This document shows positions 19,401 to 27,201 of a DNA stretch of 64,000 bases, one piece after another; the first letter of the stretch is position 1; the number at the start of each line of letters is the position of its first letter. Origin of the DNA: an uncultured Marinoscillum sp. (GTDB taxonomy: Bacteria > Bacteroidota > Bacteroidia > Cytophagales > MED-G16); the NCBI GenBank assembly GCA_902523065.1, contig CABYXZ010000003.1, positions 104,574 through 168,573 of the forward strand, in the 5' to 3' direction. The translations under genes and the position numbers were made by a program. A model generated the notes under the pieces. That model had not been told where the DNA came from, made no database searches, and worked only from the letters and a program-made list of their open reading frames with translations.

Positions 19401-19779
19401 ATTTTTTTCCTATTATCAAATTGGATACGGTGGTAGAAAAAGCTTCTTTATATGATGGAATTGAACTAAGTTGTTCAGAATATATTGCAGCAAAAATACC
19501 TCCATCAGGTGAAGCACTCATACCCGCAGCAGCACTAAATTCTGTTACATTTGGAAGGGGTGTTAACCAAGAGTCAGGATCATTTTCTCTTTTAATCCAA
19601 GCTGCTCCATTTAAACCTCCAGCAGCTCCATTTAATGCAAAACCCGATGCAATACCAGCTAGAGACTCGAAGGTACCGTCAGCAGCACCAAGTGACTGGC
19701 TTGCTGTACCACAGCTAGTTGAATAACCATTAAACTGGATTGTAAAAAGAAAAAGAAAAAACGTAAAAAATCTTTTCAT
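16429..19779 (-). CDS. T9SS type-B secreted protein with eight cadherin/Ig-like repeats
   Basis: 1116 aa. Signal peptide about 1-20; residues about 25-215 form a jelly-roll-like, carbohydrate-binding-type domain (EWKEITMEFYATSNIQDLIF, then MAIDGIRM). Eight tandem Ig/cadherin-like (VCBS/tandem-95) repeats of about 95 residues follow; most open with a form of VNDCPVAVDDTFFVNEG and contain the LSNDTD and GTL.....GSFTYTHNG pattern with Ca-binding Asp residues. The last 95 residues (LPSYFTPNSDRFNDFF ... IVGVLFLDR) are a gliding-motility-type C-terminal sorting domain. It is therefore predicted to cross the outer membrane by the T9SS and stay on the surface or be released. Translationally coupled to its PorP/SprF-like partner. 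Confidence 0.88.
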   Translation of the reverse strand: MKRFFTFFLFLFTIQFNGYSTSCGTASQSLGAADGTFESLAGIASGFALNGAAGGLNGAAWIKRENDPDSWLTPLPNVTEFSAAAGMSASPDGGIFAAIYSEQLSSIPSYKEAFSTTVSNLIIGKKYTLKFYLSNAGYLNVNPGDLGRVSVTFGTETQLSDEIQFLGVGNQEWKEITMEFYATSNIQDLIFSSVLVSGKITYMAIDGIRMTYESGSNNHAPVASDDGNILPEGGVTAGNVLSNDTDDDNDILQLFSIIKLPDNGTLATNSDGEYVYQHNGSETFSDLFTYVVTDGECTDTADVVLSITPVNDPPIVVKDTFYVNEGDTLTVLNSDVDLIINNDIDPDNLNSELRAILAIPPAYNQGGIFQIGNRGAFQYIHNCNDADVDIFQYDVFDGSTRSILQDSVIIFILNEAPFGEPDYYSVEFGETLNIDELSGALSNDLDSNSCDVLKVNLIKPPSYHLGSFTLESTGAFTYIHDGSLTPSEDYFVYQLSDGEDNAIETDTVFITINNPGPNTQTFNFAVDEGKELVVDSAQGILSASSGNLNLPITAEIHQLPFRGTLLPSNSIDPNGSFVYKHDCSDTPNEDYFLFKVKDSLTETIDTVHITINNVCPTGQNDFYKISEGQTIDISSMLGVLFNDSDDNSCDPLTASIVTPPLYHVGGFTLNSDGSFVYTHDDSENFTDQFSYRLSDGECSGAVYTVTLSVDSVDDKPPLAIDDSYIPCIKEGETLDITTYGDGVLGNDTDPDVKDDTLQAILIDDVSHGTLTFNDDGTFSYTHNGNEETVDYFTYIAFDGDFNSLDTALVTLCIDQVNDCPVAVDDIFFINEGFVLDSTVARNDTDGDVDTDDNNYAVITPPAIGTLELRSDGSFTYTPPNQIAAPGPEMVTFQYEITDPDPSTSCSTTATVTIRVNSINDCPVAVDDTIFVDALSNDLIIKDLIANDYDKDNPLDSSSIFILDPPLYGDLTVNNDGTITYDYIGSPSKRDSITYAVQDSVGCISNYAKILINIENIQFPEYELPSYFTPNSDRFNDFFTVKCKNITIENVKFEVKIVDRYQRIVYESISNTDIIWDGSDQSTAGEADKGIYFYEITPVEYDDVRARTIVGVLFLDR

Positions 19780-19796
19780 CTTATGTCAACTATCCA

Positions 19797-19804
19797 CAAA
19801 TATA
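19797..19804 (-). promoter_or_regulatory. possible -7 element of a Bacteroidota promoter
   Basis: On the minus strand this reads TATATTTG, an exact match to TAnnTTTG, 17 bp before the ATG of the 1116-aa protein gene. I see no TTG at the usual distance upstream, so it is a half-match only and could be chance in AT-rich DNA. Confidence 0.3.
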
Positions 19805-19870
19805 AAGATTTAGATGTGGCATATGAATAAATTATCGCTTTAATAACGTAAATAGGTCATTTAAATTTTA

Positions 19871-22800
19871 TTATCTCTTTATATAAACAAACCCAGTTAG
19901 TGGTTTAGATCCATCTCCAAGATCCAAAATATAGAAATACGTAGCTTCAGGAAGATCACCGTTACCAAAATAAATTTGCATCTGATTTCTTCCGTCCCAG
20001 TTATTTTTATAGCCTTTACGCTCAAAAACCCTATTATTCCACCTGTTGTACACCCTCAACTTGTTATTAGGATAGCCTTCTATCCCCCTAATAATCCAGA
20101 AATCATTGATTCCATCATTATTTGGTGAGAATCCATTTGGGATGTGTAGATCCCTGTGATAAATCTCAAAATCTGTAGGTGAAGTAAATATATCATCCTG
20201 ACATATAAAAGATGGTGTTGATATCACAAGTCTAAATTTTAGGAAAATATTGTCTACCTGCATATCATCAAATCTTACTCCCTCTACATTTAGCGTATTT
20301 GTATTGGTTCCTGTGTATGATATTCTATCTGTGACAGTGTCTTGTATATTTTCCCAGAAGAGGCTACCAAACTCTTGAACTTGCCATTGATAAACAAACC
20401 TTTCTGCAAAATCAACTTCGTAAGATATACTGAAGGTGTCACCTTCCTTAATGAGATACGAACTTTCAGGTGTAGAAGTGATATTTACACTAAATCCAGG
20501 TTCAATGTAATCCATAACTCCATTCTTGTCGTTATCAAGAGGAAATTCATAACCACCTGATGTTACTTTTCCAACTGAATCAACAGTGATAGGATCAATC
20601 CCTAAAAATCCGTTCTCGTCATAGTCCGTAAATCCTGCCTCGATGACGTCGAAACACTCGTCATTATCACTATCTAAATCTTTATTATCTAGCGATAAAT
20701 CTGAATCTGTATCAGAACAAACATAGGCATAGACAGTATTCCTGGATTTAATTCCTGATGGACCATCATGATTTGTATTTTTAATAGATAAAGAAACCCC
20801 TTCTAAACATGAAAAATCAAAGTTTTTATCTAATACCCAACCTTCCACGGTGTTATCCATATAAGGAATGACGTCAATCATTTTTCCGTCAACCGTCTCG
20901 GACAATAACTTTATACTTCCATCTCTTATGACCAAGAGTATATCTGTTTTTTCATTCCATGGAACCCATCCACTAAAAATACCTCCAGCTCGAAATTCTC
21001 TTGTTATCTCTGAATTTGCCTTTCCTATCCCCACATCCCAATGGTACTGATTGAAACTGAGTATAGTCTTCCCGTCTACACTAATATTTAATCCATCATC
21101 AAATGTAATGTCCGACTCAAAGAAACACCCCTCATAAACGTCCCCAGCTGCAGGATTTAATTTAATATTAATTTCATCACCAAAAACATTATTTCCTGAC
21201 CCAGAACCTTCTTCACCCTCATACTCAAGAACAAGAGGATACGATGCAGATACTGATGAGTCATAATCACCAGTAATCTGAAGAATTGAGCTGTTAAAAC
21301 ATTCAATTGAATCATAAATTCCATCATTATCATCGTCTACATCTACAAAATCTCCTACCAGATCATAGTCAAAATCACCGAGGACGAGAATTTTGAATGG
21401 ATCTGATACTACATCTTCTCCACAGATGAAGGAAGGTGTTGAAACAATTACTCTGTATATCCTATCGTTAAAGCTAGGGTCTGCATTGATAATTGTTAAT
21501 TTCTCTGAATCATTTGAAATTCCTTCCCAAGTAATGCCACCATTTTCACTAACTTGCCACAGATAATATAGTTTGGTTATACCTTCCTTTACGTCTGCAA
21601 TAACTGTCACGGATGTGTCGGATCTCTCAAGTATATGAATATCTGATGGCTCTACAATAATACGAGCAAAAGATCCAAAATCTAGGTAATCAGCAACTAG
21701 GTTTCCGTCTCTGTCAACAGGATCAGTGTAGCCATCATCCGCTGAAATCACAAGACCATCTTCATTTACTACCACAGGATCATCTCCTAAAATACCATCG
21801 TTGTCAGTATCACTAAAACTTGCCTCTATAACATCAAAGCAACCATCACCGTCAGAATCTAAATCAAACTGATTCTGTATTCCATCATTGTCAACATCTC
21901 CAGTTCCTTCCTCAGAGTCTAGTATACCATCGTTGTCATCATCTAAATCAATGGAGTCAGGTATACCATCAACATCGTTATCAGGAAGAACCGTCAGAGC
22001 AAAAAGTTCACTGGTTTGTATTTCGCCACATTTAAAAGAAGGTGTGGTCAAAATAACTCTGAATTGAACACCACTCAAGGATAAAGGAGTATTATTAAGA
22101 GTTAATTTATCTGTATTTGTTCCAGAATAAACTGAAGATTCTGATATTTTTTGCCAGTTTAATCCACCGTCGTTTGAGATTTGCCACTCAAAAAATACTT
22201 TACTTATTCCACTAGAATAAACCTTAAATTCAGTCGATGTTAACTCAGTTATTATCTCTGACTCAGAAATAGAGTCGTAAGAAACTGGTCCTCCTGGCTC
22301 AAGGAAATCATAAACCCCTGAGTTATCACTATCATAAGGCTCACCAAATCTACATATCAACTGATCGCATCCCTTGGCAATAACAATATCATCAATAACT
22401 CCCTCAAACCAATCTGCACCATTTGATGACCCTCCAATCACCATATCTTCATTATTTATACCTACCCTTGCTGAATCAATATATGAAAATATGGTGTCTC
22501 CATCTACAAAGTGTACAATCCTGTTTTGCTCTTTCATTATTGTCAGGTAGTACCACTGACCAGAATTTAAAGGAAATAACGATTCATTGTAGGTTATATC
22601 TGATGGGCTGACATTAAAATTAAATGTTGACGTGTCACCATCTACCTTATACTGGTAATTCCAGGAACTATCAGCTGATACTTTCTTAAGTATCGAGTTG
22701 TTGTTACCAAGCATGAAATTTTCTGATGGTTTGATCCACATGGATATTATAAAATCTTCGTAAATACCTATATTCAGTAGGCTGTCGTGTGGAACAACTA

Positions 22801-25800
22801 TATTATCATTAACTCCATCAAAATAATATGCTGAGTTGGGTATTCCAAATCTATCTTTCACAAGACTGGCTCCATTTACAACTCCATGAAGATTGTTACC
22901 TGATTTATCATCAGCATTTCCTGAGAAATCATAATGAGCAACATATTTCTCAACGTACCTTCCCAGTCCATCAACATTAAATGGGTTAGATCCTACTAAT
23001 CCATCTTCGTCAGAATCTAGACATGAACCTTCATTAACATCATTACAACCGTCGCCATCTGAATCAAGATCAAAAGTGTTTACAACACCATCACCATCTG
23101 AATCAAGGCCCTCTATCTCATAAATATCCATTATACCGTCGTTGTCATCATCTAGATCGTCTTCGTCAGCAATACCGTCTTTGTCATTATCAGGAAGTAC
23201 AGTAAGTGCTACACTAGAGAAAATGTCTTTGTCACATACGTACGAAGGTGTGGAAACTTTAACTTTAAACTGGTAATCGTTAAACTCCAGTGGGGCGTTA
23301 GTAAGTATTAGTGTTGATGTCTTACTTCCTGAATACACTTCATCGTCCTCTGTATCAAACCAATTTATACCATTATCTTCGGAGTACTGCCACTGATACT
23401 CAATGGTTCCTGAGGCCTGAACATTTATTTCATACCTTGCATTTCTAGTCTCAATTATAGATACACTAAATGGGTTAGATAATATAGTAATTTCAGAACC
23501 AATCTCTAGAAAATCCTTCACACCATTTCCATCTCTATCAAGTGGGTCAGAATAACCAGATGATGAGGAAATAACTTTGCCTAGCGAATCAACTTCTACA
23601 TCTGACAAACCAAGTAACCCGTCTCCGTCACCATCATCATACCCTGCCTCAATAACATCAAGACAACCGTCACCATCAGAATCCAGGTCAAAACTGTTGA
23701 TTATCCCATCACTATCTGTGTCTCCAGTGCTTTCATCTATATCTAAAATCCCATCGTTGTCATCATCAATGTCAAAGACATCAGGAATTCTATCTCTATC
23801 GTTATCTGGCATTACTTTAAGTTGTGCAGGGTTAGAGAATACGTCTTCTGTACAATAAACAGCGGACGTCAGTAATACCCTAAACAAAGTACCATCCATA
23901 TTTTGCAAGACTGAGTCAATAACTAGCTTATTGGAATTCACACCAGAATAGGTTGAATTTTCTGATAAATTGATCCATCCCTCACCAAGATTCATTTGCC
24001 ATTGGTATGTAATTGATCCCTCAAAATCTGTGGAAACTTCAAATGAAGTCGGTAAGTCAACTGGAACTTCTACAGATACAGGATCTACAGTCACTGTAGG
24101 ACTTGAACTCAACTCTCTGTAATCAGGTACACCATTGTTGTCGAGGTCATTCTCTGTACTGTATCCAATGTAAATAAAAGTCCCATCAACATTAGTTGAG
24201 TCGGCTATCACCCTACCCAGAGAGTCTACCAGAACAGGATTATCCCCCGCTATACCATCGCCGTCACCATCGTAATAACCTCCTTCAATTACATCAAAAC
24301 AACCGTCTCCGTCACTGTCTAGATCAAAACTGTTAATAATACCATCGCCGTCTAAATCAGTGGAATCCTCTTTTGTGTCTAAAATCCCATCATTATCATC
24401 ATCTAGATCGATGTCATCTGTTACGCAGTCGTTGTCGTTATCCGGAAGTTTAATAATCCTAGCAGGCTCAGAGTATAATATAGTTCCACACTTAAATCCA
24501 GGAGTTTCAACAACAGCTCTAAATAAATAGTTAAAAGCTGTACTATCGGCATCATAGATCTCAAATCTTTTTTCTGAAAAACTATTTACATCTGCAAACA
24601 TACTTACCTTCTCCCATGTGACACCATTATCTCTGCTTACTCTCCACTTATACGAGAGGGCATTTCCATTCGCCCCTACTTCAAAAAATATATCTTCAAG
24701 GCTTTGACATGGTTCTATTATTATATCTTCTGGATGTTTAATTATTTCAGCCTGTATTCCTTTTTCTCTGAAATCGTAGACACCATTTCCATTTAAATCG
24801 TCTGGGAGCGTGTAACCATCAATAACTGGGCTCTGGTCTTCATTTTTGATTACTCTCCCCTTAGAATCTACTATTACCGCATAGGTCTCACCGAAACCTA
24901 AAATGCCATTCCCATCCTGGTCAGTGTAACCGGCTTCAACTGCATCGCTACATCCGTCGTTATCTGAGTCGAGATCATACCTGTTTATTAGACCATCCCC
25001 GTCAAGATCTTCATCCATCTCCCACACATCAAGAATCCCATCATTATCATCATCCCAGTCGTCTGCATCTGTGATACCATCTTTATCAAAGTCAGAGTAA
25101 GAAAAGAAATAACCGGCAAGTCCTTGGACGGCATTGTATCCATAATATTGACCATATAGTGGACCATCGGACTCTATTGTGAGTCTTTTATCTGGTCCAA
25201 GGGGTAATATGTTTTCGAGATCGTTATTATCGAAGAGATACCATGAAAGTTCCTCTTTTCCATATATTACCTCCTTCTGTGGATTAAAGTTTGTTGATTT
25301 TAAACCATTTAAATATAAATCCGCACCTGTAGAAGTAAGTATCTTGAGCTGCATCTCAAACTTTGTTCCAGCTATATCTTCTATGTTATAGATACCATCA
25401 ATCTTAGATGATGCCATAGGATTTACACCATTCACAAGCATCATTGCCTGCTTGGTGGGAGCACCATCGTGACCAGCCATATTCTGATAACCATACACCC
25501 TATTATTGGATACCATGTATATCTGGTTACCACTATAGAATGTGGAGTTACCAAACTCTCCAAAGTAAATTTTTTGATACTCACCAGCATTCAACATATA
25601 GTTTGGTGCTGTACCTGCAGTGTCCTCTAGACTTGTGTGTAACCATAACTTAGTATTATCCTGATGTGCCACTATAACAGCATATTCATTTGTGTTTTCT
25701 CTTTGTCCATTCACAGTTATATCTCCAGCAGCTCTTAAGAAAATATACTCATTTGACACGTTATCAAAAGGCTTTATCTGATCAAAGCCAATGTCCCTAC

Positions 25801-27115
25801 CTGCTCCCTGCCATGAATTACTTCCACCCCAGAATCCAACATTTACAACTATATTTTTATCAGATGTTACAAGTGCTCCTACAAGAGCATCTAAATTTGC
25901 GTCAGGAGATGACTGAACATTATCAAGAGCAAATGCGTGTGTGTTGTGCTGAGAAAATGAAAATTTATAGTTTCCAGCTTCATCAATCTCGTAATCAGAA
26001 CCATCTCCAATAATATGTTCCCATCCCTCACCCAAATCACCCAATGTTACATTTGTTATACCTTCATCAACAGCAAAAAAAGTGACAAAAACTCTCCTAT
26101 GATTTGTTTTTATATTGTTTATGCCGTGACCAAGCCTAAATAATTTGCCTGGTGCGGACTCACCTTTAAGGAAGGAAGAGTTAGCTTGCTGTCTCTCGTA
26201 ATAGTTAAGTGAGGAACCGTCATCCCACCTCCATCCACCAACAGGCTCAAAATAAAGAGGATCTGAAGGATCCTGAAATAAGCCTATCCACGGACCCCAT
26301 TCTTCGTCATCGACCTGTAACTCATCAAACCAGTTCATTATCTTATTCTGCTCCTCCTGAGTATTGATACTAACGAGGTACCCCCCCAGATTTAGTGATA
26401 TCTCTCTGGACTCGAGCCACGTATGGTATGTTGTTGAGATAAAGTAGCTGTGACCATCAAATTGTCCGAGATAGTTAAATCCGTTACCTATATTATTTAT
26501 ATTATAGTCAAACTCAACGATAAACTGCAGATCACGGTCGTTAGGCAAATCATTCCACAGTCCATTAAACCATATGTGAGCATAATTTTCTTCATTAGAG
26601 GAGCTTGAACAACAATCATTTGGCTCTGTAAAGCCGTTTATAGTATTCCAACTGGTGTACTGTGTCTGTGGGTCAGCGTCGTAATTACCAGCCTGAAATC
26701 TTGTCTCGACAAATATAGGTGCAGGAAGTGTAAGGGCTTGGTCCTGAAAACCTTCAACTATCATACCTTTTGAGTTTAAATTTTTTCCAAGATCACTTGT
26801 AGTTATAACTAGAGCAGACTCATCATCGTCCCCTACCTTATAGGAGAATGATCTACCTTCCTCTATTGAGAAGATCTCGCTTATTCCGTGATGAAGATCA
26901 GGATTATTTGGATCAAGGCCGTATTTTTTGATTTTTATATACACCTTACCTCCCTTATGTGGAGAGGTAACGTAAATGTACTGTTCCTTAGCGAAAAGCG
27001 TATTTTTTTGGTTGGAGTGAACAGGTCCAATGTAGTGGACGCTAGATTGTGAATAAAGTTGATACGATAGAAGAGAAAATAAACAAAGAATAAAAATAGC
27101 AATTGATGACTTCAT
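19871..27115 (-). CDS. giant T9SS type-B surface protein with TSP3/Ig modules (2414 aa)
   Basis: 2414 aa. Signal peptide 1-22. Residues about 25-660 resemble the IgGFc-binding-type N-terminal domain found in Bacteroidota surface proteins, interrupted at about 153-306 by a C-type-lectin-like domain. Six composite modules follow, each with TSP3-type calcium loops (DLDDDNDGILD ... DLDSDGDGCFDVIEAG) and an Ig-like domain containing YQWQ.S.DGG..W and a TPSF.CG end. A LamG-like domain (1391-1580) is inserted in the linker of module 4, and a jelly-roll-like insertion lies in the last TSP3 block (about 1940-2140). The C-terminal 95 residues (LHIPNGFSPNNDGINDFW ... GFVYIKR) are a T9SS type-B sorting domain. 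Clearly paralogous to the 8561-aa protein. It lies 86 bp downstream of the OmpA-family gene, in the same direction. Confidence 0.88.
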   Translation of the reverse strand: MKSSIAIFILCLFSLLSYQLYSQSSVHYIGPVHSNQKNTLFAKEQYIYVTSPHKGGKVYIKIKKYGLDPNNPDLHHGISEIFSIEEGRSFSYKVGDDDESALVITTSDLGKNLNSKGMIVEGFQDQALTLPAPIFVETRFQAGNYDADPQTQYTSWNTINGFTEPNDCCSSSSNEENYAHIWFNGLWNDLPNDRDLQFIVEFDYNINNIGNGFNYLGQFDGHSYFISTTYHTWLESREISLNLGGYLVSINTQEEQNKIMNWFDELQVDDEEWGPWIGLFQDPSDPLYFEPVGGWRWDDGSSLNYYERQQANSSFLKGESAPGKLFRLGHGINNIKTNHRRVFVTFFAVDEGITNVTLGDLGEGWEHIIGDGSDYEIDEAGNYKFSFSQHNTHAFALDNVQSSPDANLDALVGALVTSDKNIVVNVGFWGGSNSWQGAGRDIGFDQIKPFDNVSNEYIFLRAAGDITVNGQRENTNEYAVIVAHQDNTKLWLHTSLEDTAGTAPNYMLNAGEYQKIYFGEFGNSTFYSGNQIYMVSNNRVYGYQNMAGHDGAPTKQAMMLVNGVNPMASSKIDGIYNIEDIAGTKFEMQLKILTSTGADLYLNGLKSTNFNPQKEVIYGKEELSWYLFDNNDLENILPLGPDKRLTIESDGPLYGQYYGYNAVQGLAGYFFSYSDFDKDGITDADDWDDDNDGILDVWEMDEDLDGDGLINRYDLDSDNDGCSDAVEAGYTDQDGNGILGFGETYAVIVDSKGRVIKNEDQSPVIDGYTLPDDLNGNGVYDFREKGIQAEIIKHPEDIIIEPCQSLEDIFFEVGANGNALSYKWRVSRDNGVTWEKVSMFADVNSFSEKRFEIYDADSTAFNYLFRAVVETPGFKCGTILYSEPARIIKLPDNDNDCVTDDIDLDDDNDGILDTKEDSTDLDGDGIINSFDLDSDGDGCFDVIEGGYYDGDGDGIAGDNPVLVDSLGRVIADSTNVDGTFIYIGYSTENDLDNNGVPDYRELSSSPTVTVDPVSVEVPVDLPTSFEVSTDFEGSITYQWQMNLGEGWINLSENSTYSGVNSNKLVIDSVLQNMDGTLFRVLLTSAVYCTEDVFSNPAQLKVMPDNDRDRIPDVFDIDDDNDGILDIDESTGDTDSDGIINSFDLDSDGDGCLDVIEAGYDDGDGDGLLGLSDVEVDSLGKVISSSSGYSDPLDRDGNGVKDFLEIGSEITILSNPFSVSIIETRNARYEINVQASGTIEYQWQYSEDNGINWFDTEDDEVYSGSKTSTLILTNAPLEFNDYQFKVKVSTPSYVCDKDIFSSVALTVLPDNDKDGIADEDDLDDDNDGIMDIYEIEGLDSDGDGVVNTFDLDSDGDGCNDVNEGSCLDSDEDGLVGSNPFNVDGLGRYVEKYVAHYDFSGNADDKSGNNLHGVVNGASLVKDRFGIPNSAYYFDGVNDNIVVPHDSLLNIGIYEDFIISMWIKPSENFMLGNNNSILKKVSADSSWNYQYKVDGDTSTFNFNVSPSDITYNESLFPLNSGQWYYLTIMKEQNRIVHFVDGDTIFSYIDSARVGINNEDMVIGGSSNGADWFEGVIDDIVIAKGCDQLICRFGEPYDSDNSGVYDFLEPGGPVSYDSISESEIITELTSTEFKVYSSGISKVFFEWQISNDGGLNWQKISESSVYSGTNTDKLTLNNTPLSLSGVQFRVILTTPSFKCGEIQTSELFALTVLPDNDVDGIPDSIDLDDDNDGILDSEEGTGDVDNDGIQNQFDLDSDGDGCFDVIEASFSDTDNDGILGDDPVVVNEDGLVISADDGYTDPVDRDGNLVADYLDFGSFARIIVEPSDIHILERSDTSVTVIADVKEGITKLYYLWQVSENGGITWEGISNDSEKLTIINADPSFNDRIYRVIVSTPSFICGEDVVSDPFKILVLGDFDYDLVGDFVDVDDDNDGIYDSIECFNSSILQITGDYDSSVSASYPLVLEYEGEEGSGSGNNVFGDEINIKLNPAAGDVYEGCFFESDITFDDGLNISVDGKTILSFNQYHWDVGIGKANSEITREFRAGGIFSGWVPWNEKTDILLVIRDGSIKLLSETVDGKMIDVIPYMDNTVEGWVLDKNFDFSCLEGVSLSIKNTNHDGPSGIKSRNTVYAYVCSDTDSDLSLDNKDLDSDNDECFDVIEAGFTDYDENGFLGIDPITVDSVGKVTSGGYEFPLDNDKNGVMDYIEPGFSVNITSTPESSYLIKEGDTFSISYEVDFAERFVYQWQVQEFGSLFWENIQDTVTDRISYTGTNTNTLNVEGVRFDDMQVDNIFLKFRLVISTPSFICQDDIFTSPTDFEIYHRDLHIPNGFSPNNDGINDFWIIRGIEGYPNNKLRVYNRWNNRVFERKGYKNNWDGRNQMQIYFGNGDLPEATYFYILDLGDGSKPLTGFVYIKR
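22376..22945 (-). other. LamG/concanavalin-like domain inside the 2414-aa protein
   Basis: Residues about 1391-1580. The sequence AHYDFSGNADDKSGNNLHG, then SAYYFDGVNDNIVVP, ISMWIKP and a late GVIDDIVIAKG is the usual LamG-3 pattern. It splits the TSP3 linker: sequence typical of the linker continues on both sides (VDGLGRY before, FGEPYDSDNSGVYDFLEPG after). Likely glycan- or protein-binding. Confidence 0.8.
26198..26659 (-). other. C-type-lectin-like domain in permuted order, inside the 2414-aa protein
   Basis: Residues about 153-306. The normally C-terminal part comes first (YTSWNTINGFTEPND, YAHIWFNGLWND, QFIVEFD) and the normally N-terminal part second (FDGHSYFIS, LGGYLVSINTQEEQNKI, WIGLFQD, GGWRWDDGS). 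It interrupts the IgGFc-binding-like N-terminal region: sequence before it ends IFVETRFQAGN and resumes with KLFRLGHGINN. Confidence 0.7.
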
Positions 27116-27154
27116 ATCAATATATTAGATGCCTAAAATAATGATTTATCTCAA

Positions 27155-27166
27155 ATCCCTAGGGAT
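27155..27166. other. 12-bp perfect palindrome between two surface-protein genes
   Basis: ATCCCTAGGGAT, centred 46 bp before the ATG of the 2414-aa gene in the 86-bp gap. It could bind a dimeric regulator; a 12-bp palindrome also arises by chance. I see no full promoter or terminator in this gap. Confidence 0.2.
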
Positions 27167-27201
27167 ATTCTGTATTTATAAATTTTGAAAATGTATAATT
27201 A

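Noticed and set aside
27155..27166. ATCCCTAGGGAT palindrome as a terminator after the OmpA-family gene
   Set aside because: The stem would have no loop and no T-run follows; at most a protein-binding site.
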